Assembly (NCBI GenBank): GCA_002409975.1
Contig: DHOO01000079.1
Span: 1-9,094 of the forward strand
Length of the DNA: 9,094 nucleotides
Origin: Firmicutes bacterium UBA5388
Lineage (GTDB): Bacteria; Bacillota; UBA4882; UBA10575
Direction: 5' to 3'
Part shown: one piece after another, positions 6,408 to 9,094 of the stretch
How positions within the stretch are numbered: position 1 is the stretch's first letter
Layout of the letters: each line of letters begins with the position of its first letter
Translations under genes and position numbers: made by a program
The notes under the pieces: generated by a model
Told to the model about the DNA's origin: nothing
Database searches by the model: none
What the model saw: the letters and a program-made list of their open reading frames with translations, nothing else

Positions 6408-7292
6408 TCAATATTCTGTCTTAGTACCCAATGCTTTAACATAGATAATTGATAATCCAAGGATAGTTAGGGAAATCAGAAAAGCCAGAGTGGCTCCTTT
6501 TGACAGTTGCAAATAGCTGAAGGCTTCTCGGTAAGTATAATAGGTTATGAGCTGGGTACCATTGGCTGGACCACCGCTGGTCATTATATAGATAATATCA
6601 AAGACCTTAAAGGTCTCCATGGTTCTAAGAATTAGAACTATTAAAATAGTCGGTTTAAGCATTGGGAGGGTAATATGGAAGAACCTTTTAAGCACATTAG
6701 CTCCATCAACTCCTGCTGACTCATATAACTCGTGAGGGATAGTTTGTAAACCAGCCAAAATCATTATGACCACCAGAGGGGTCATCTTCCAGACATCAGC
6801 CACAATGACCATATTTAAGGCCAGAAAGGGGCTTCCTAACCATGATTGGTATGAATCGATAAGTCCAATTTGGGTTAAAAGAGCATTTAATGCTCCATAT
6901 TGCGGATTAAAAATCCATCTCCATAAAGAACCATTGACGATGGTTGGAATAGCCCAGGGAATAATGATTAAACTTCTTAATAACCACCTACCGTAAAAAT
7001 CCTCATTTAAAAGCAGGGCAATAGAAATACCCAGTATAAACTCCATGGAAATGGAAACAACGGCAAAATAAACGGTACGAACCATAGCGTTCCAAAAAGT
7101 GGGACCGCATAAAATTTCCAGATAATTTCCTAGTCCTACAAAAGGACGGGAGAAAGGGTTGGTCAAATCGATGTTAAAAAAACTCATATATAATGTCTTT
7201 AAAATGGGATATAAAACAATACTGAATATTATGATCACGGCAGGTGTGATTAAAATAAAAGCAAAATTTTCTTCAGATAGCGGTCTTCGCAT
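6408..7292 (-). CDS. Carbohydrate ABC transporter permease, MalF/UgpA-like (CUT1)
   Basis: This is the first permease subunit of the importer, 294 residues. An N-terminal membrane segment (about 10-33) is followed by an external stretch containing FVGLGNYLEIL, a hallmark of the MalF/UgpA type, and then by further segments near 72-96, 104-126, 158-182, 213-235 and 267-287. The ATPase-docking EAA loop is ELYESAGVDGANVLKRFFHITLPMLKP (188-214), with Gly194 and Gly197 around the conserved Asp. The motif TSGGPANGTQLITYYTYREAF (238-258) is also characteristic. AAAGGAGAGG gives a good ribosome binding site before the ATG. The gene is 171 nt downstream of the binding-protein gene, separated by structured RNA, and 13 nt upstream of the second permease gene. 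Confidence 0.95.
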   Translation of the reverse strand: MRRPLSEENFAFILITPAVIIIFSIVLYPILKTLYMSFFNIDLTNPFSRPFVGLGNYLEILCGPTFWNAMVRTVYFAVVSISMEFILGISIALLLNEDFYGRWLLRSLIIIPWAIPTIVNGSLWRWIFNPQYGALNALLTQIGLIDSYQSWLGSPFLALNMVIVADVWKMTPLVVIMILAGLQTIPHELYESAGVDGANVLKRFFHITLPMLKPTILIVLILRTMETFKVFDIIYIMTSGGPANGTQLITYYTYREAFSYLQLSKGATLAFLISLTILGLSIIYVKALGTKTEY

Positions 7293-7330
7293 TATTCCTC
7301 TCCTTTACTTAGAAAATGCCTTCGAGGCTT

Positions 7331-7394
7331 GTCGACTCACCGGGCTCTGATTTTTATCATTTCATGTGTGCGGGCGGTAACCAGCGTGAGCGAC
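7331..7394 (-). other. Inverted repeat in the spacer between binding-protein and permease genes
   Basis: GTCGACTCAC (7331-7340) can pair with GTGAGCGAC (7386-7394), giving nine pairs with one bulged A. Inside the loop, TGAT and ATCA (7348-7351 and 7356-7359) can form a small second stem. It lies between the strong hairpin at 7412-7448 and the permease ribosome binding site. The pairing is visible; a role as transcript structure is inferred. A shorter GCCT/AGGC stem at 7318-7328 lies beside it. Confidence 0.45.
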
Positions 7395-7411
7395 TAATTA
7401 GTTGAAGTGGG

Positions 7412-7448
7412 ACACAGGGAACGGAGTAGATACCTCAATTCCCTGTGT
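7412..7448 (-). terminator. Stable hairpin after the binding-protein gene, without a U-tract (mRNA stabiliser or leaky terminator)
   Basis: ACACAGGGAA (7412-7421) pairs perfectly with TTCCCTGTGT (7439-7448). After a 2x2 internal mismatch the stem resumes with GAG (7424-7426) and CTC (7434-7436), leaving a 7-nt loop. On the - strand it begins 15 nt after the stop codon of the binding-protein gene. No T-run follows, so it is not a standard intrinsic terminator. In maltose-type operons such hairpins protect the upstream message from 3' exonucleases, so that the binding protein is made in excess of the permeases; that role is inferred here. Confidence 0.75.
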
Positions 7449-7463
7449 GTCATTTAGAATTTT

Positions 7464-8726
7464 CTACTTGTTCTTTTCTTTTAATTTCTTGGCTGCCTCT
7501 GCCGCGGTATTTAGAGCGTCTTCCGGACTCTTAATTCCGATTAGAGCTTTCTGTATTTCTACCTGAAGTATCTCAGACAATTGAGGATACCAGGTAACCT
7601 GTGGTCTGTTTACTACATATTTATACTGTTTTTCAGAAACGGAGGCGAGTGTCGGCTGATCTCCGCTTACACGCGGATCATCATATGCGGAAATATAAAT
7701 CGGTAAGGCATTGGCTGAGTATTCAATCTGGACCTCTTTACCAGCCATAAACTGAATATATTCCCAAGCTAGATCTGGATTCCTACTGCTATTTACTACA
7801 GCCAATCCCATACCACCATTAACCGAACCACTTACAGCTTTTTTACTTCCTGGAACCACTGCAATCTCTGCATCGCCTGCTATAGCGGATTCAGCCGGAT
7901 CATTGGCAAGGTTGTACATATATGCCCAGTTCATAGCAAAGGCCGCTTCGCCTTGAGAAAAAACACGCCTAACATCTTCTTCTAAAAACTCTTTGGAACT
8001 GGGATTAGTGAGTCCTTCCTTTATTGTCTTAACCATGAATTTAAGTACTTCCAGACCTGCTCCCTGGTGAAAACAGGGATTGCCTTTTTCATCTAAGATT
8101 TCCCCGCCAAAACCAGCTACTAGCGCGGTATAATCACAAATAGCCGCTTCAGCCTGAGCCCAACTCCAAACTATTGGGTGCTCTACCAATCCCTTTTCTT
8201 TAATCGCTTTAGCCTGTTGAATTAGTTCATCCCATGTTGCCGGTGGAGTTTTGTAACCAGCCTTCGCTAATATATTTTTGTTATAAAAAAGATATTTCGT
8301 ATCGTTTAACCAAGGCATACCGTAATACTTACCCCCATAAGCTACTGAGCTCAAAACGCCTTCAAAAATATCATTGGTATTGACGGCAGCCATCTTCTTA
8401 GTTACATCAAGTAAAAATCCTGCTCGGGCAAATTCTGGTGTCCAGATACAGTCAATAAGCGCCACATCGTAAGCCCTACTTTTGGTGGCAGCAGCCGTAA
8501 CTATTTTATCATGTAATGCATCATAGGGAACAAAGATCAGGTTAACATCAATTCCCGGATATTTAGCTTCAAACTTTGCAGTAATATTTTCAATATCTGT
8601 TTCACTATACCCCGCCTGTTTCATATAGAGGGCATTAAGAGTAGTAGCGGCGCCGGCCACGTTAATAAAACAAGAGACCAGCATTACCAGTAACACCGTA
8701 ATTAACCAAAGTTTTTTACTTTTCAT
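7464..8726 (-). CDS. Extracellular solute-binding protein, family 1 (sugar ABC transporter)
   Basis: The 420-residue protein captures the sugar outside the membrane and delivers it to the permeases encoded downstream. The N-terminus has a basic KSKK start and a long hydrophobic core (residues 6-23) ending in AGA at 24-26, a likely signal peptidase I site. LVSC at 16-19 could instead be a lipobox, so the anchoring mode is open. The mature part has the usual family-1 pattern: a β-strand, NITAKFEAKYPGIDVNLIFVPYDALHDKI, YDVALIDCIWTPEFARAGFLLDVT, YGMPWLNDTKYLFYNKNILAKAGYKTPPATWDELIQQAKAI, and FSQGEAAFAMNWAYMY, where aromatic residues may stack on sugar rings. The length is normal. It is preceded by AAGGAGGAAAT and by a consensus promoter, so it heads the operon. 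The ligand is unknown. The kinase and ROK gene suggest an amino sugar or short oligosaccharide, while the family also includes maltose and trehalose binders. Confidence 0.95.
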   Translation of the reverse strand: MKSKKLWLITVLLVMLVSCFINVAGAATTLNALYMKQAGYSETDIENITAKFEAKYPGIDVNLIFVPYDALHDKIVTAAATKSRAYDVALIDCIWTPEFARAGFLLDVTKKMAAVNTNDIFEGVLSSVAYGGKYYGMPWLNDTKYLFYNKNILAKAGYKTPPATWDELIQQAKAIKEKGLVEHPIVWSWAQAEAAICDYTALVAGFGGEILDEKGNPCFHQGAGLEVLKFMVKTIKEGLTNPSSKEFLEEDVRRVFSQGEAAFAMNWAYMYNLANDPAESAIAGDAEIAVVPGSKKAVSGSVNGGMGLAVVNSSRNPDLAWEYIQFMAGKEVQIEYSANALPIYISAYDDPRVSGDQPTLASVSEKQYKYVVNRPQVTWYPQLSEILQVEIQKALIGIKSPEDALNTAAEAAKKLKEKNK

Positions 8727-8758
8727 TTCTATTTCCTCCTTCTTTTGGTATTAAAGAC

Positions 8759-8787
8759 ATTATAAAGGGCAATTGAAATTTTGTCAA
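8759..8787 (-). promoter_or_regulatory. Consensus sigma-A promoter of the sugar transporter operon
   Basis: On the - strand, TTGACA (8787-8782) is followed after exactly 17 nt by TATAAT (8764-8759). Both boxes and the spacing are perfect. Transcription should start near 8752, about 25 nt before the ATG at 8726, leaving room only for the ribosome binding site AAGGAGGAAAT (8741-8731). A promoter this strong in a sugar operon implies tight repression when the sugar is absent. Confidence 0.9.
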
Positions 8788-9094
8788 GACTTTTATAAAG
8801 TACTAGAAATAATTTGTCCAATAAAAATTAACAGTCGGTTTAAGAAATAGTAACTAGTGCATAATTCTATTAATCATCCCCACTAGGTATTATCTAACCT
8901 CTATATTTTAGGTTAAATCACAAAATAGTCTGAGTGAGGGACTTTGGAATTAGGCAATCTCCTCGAATATAAGTTAAACACTATATATTACAGTTAAAAT
9001 AAATACTATTTTGGTTAATTGATTAAAACCCAGAAACCAGACTATTGAATTTATTAAAGGAAAAATTTTTAACAGTTCAGATCAAAGTGAGAGG
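8788..9094. other. AT-rich non-coding region with clustered GTTAA and ACTATT repeats
   Basis: I see no gene in this stretch upstream of the sugar operon. It holds six copies of GTTAA or its complement (8829, 8912, 8973, 8993, 9014 and 9070), where by rough base-composition reckoning about one would be expected. It also has inverted 9-mers: CAAAATAGT (8921-8929) with ACTATTTTG (9005-9013), and AATAGTCTG (8924-8932) with CAGACTATT (9038-9046). TAATTTG and AAATTAACA at 8810-8833 recall the inverted repeat upstream of the ROK gene. The last bases, AAAGTGAGAGG, could be a ribosome binding site for a rightward gene beyond the window, but this cannot be tested here. Confidence 0.5.

Noticed and set aside
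6395..6460. Longer N-terminus for the MalG-like permease
   Set aside because: It would overlap the upstream permease gene by 53 nt and read through a good ribosome binding site; the ATG at 6394 fits family length and spacing.
7361..7385. Similarity of ACCGCCCGCACACATGA on the - strand to the conserved 3' part of 16S rRNA
   Set aside because: The match needs two gaps within under 20 nt and does not continue on either side, so it is not an rRNA fragment.

Overview
The window looks like chromosomal DNA of a low-GC, Gram-positive-type anaerobe (Clostridia or Halanaerobiales-like). This is inferred from AT-rich intergenic DNA, strong AGGAGG-type ribosome binding sites, a consensus sigma-A promoter, a CUT1 sugar ABC transporter without its own ATPase gene, and a BadF-type sugar kinase beside a ROK repressor. 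No rRNA, tRNA, CRISPR array or insertion sequence is visible, and I cannot name the species.

Left part, + strand (1-3071): the 3' end of pntB (NADP-binding domain of the proton-translocating transhydrogenase), cut by the window edge, is followed after 36 nt by a class-3 aldehyde dehydrogenase, probably in the same transcript. After a 256-nt gap with its own candidate promoter comes a stand-alone gene that fuses an excisionase/MerR-like helix-turn-helix to a Uma2-family (DUF820, PD-(D/E)XK-like) nuclease domain.

Right part, - strand (9094 down to 3181): a sugar uptake and phosphorylation locus, read from right to left as solute-binding protein, structured 171-nt spacer, permease 1 (MalF-like), permease 2 (MalG-like), ROK-family repressor, and BadF/BcrA-family sugar kinase (N-acetylglucosamine/N-acetylmuramate kinase type). 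The binding-protein gene has a perfect TTGACA-17-TATAAT promoter. A stable hairpin without a U-tract directly follows its stop codon, as expected where the binding protein must be made in excess over the permeases. The ROK gene has a 150-nt leader with an inverted repeat that resembles sequence upstream of the transporter promoter. The simplest model is that the ROK protein senses the imported sugar, probably an amino sugar, and controls both its own gene with the kinase and the transporter. The ATPase and the downstream deacetylase/deaminase enzymes must lie elsewhere.

The two blocks converge on a 109-nt gap (3072-3180) with no convincing terminator. The last 368 nt (8727-9094) hold no gene, only the promoter and a cluster of short GTTAA and ACTATT repeats. 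Most of the window is ordinary metabolism. The least explained items are the HTH-Uma2 fusion with phased direct repeats at its promoter, and the structured spacer and repeat-rich upstream region of the sugar operon.
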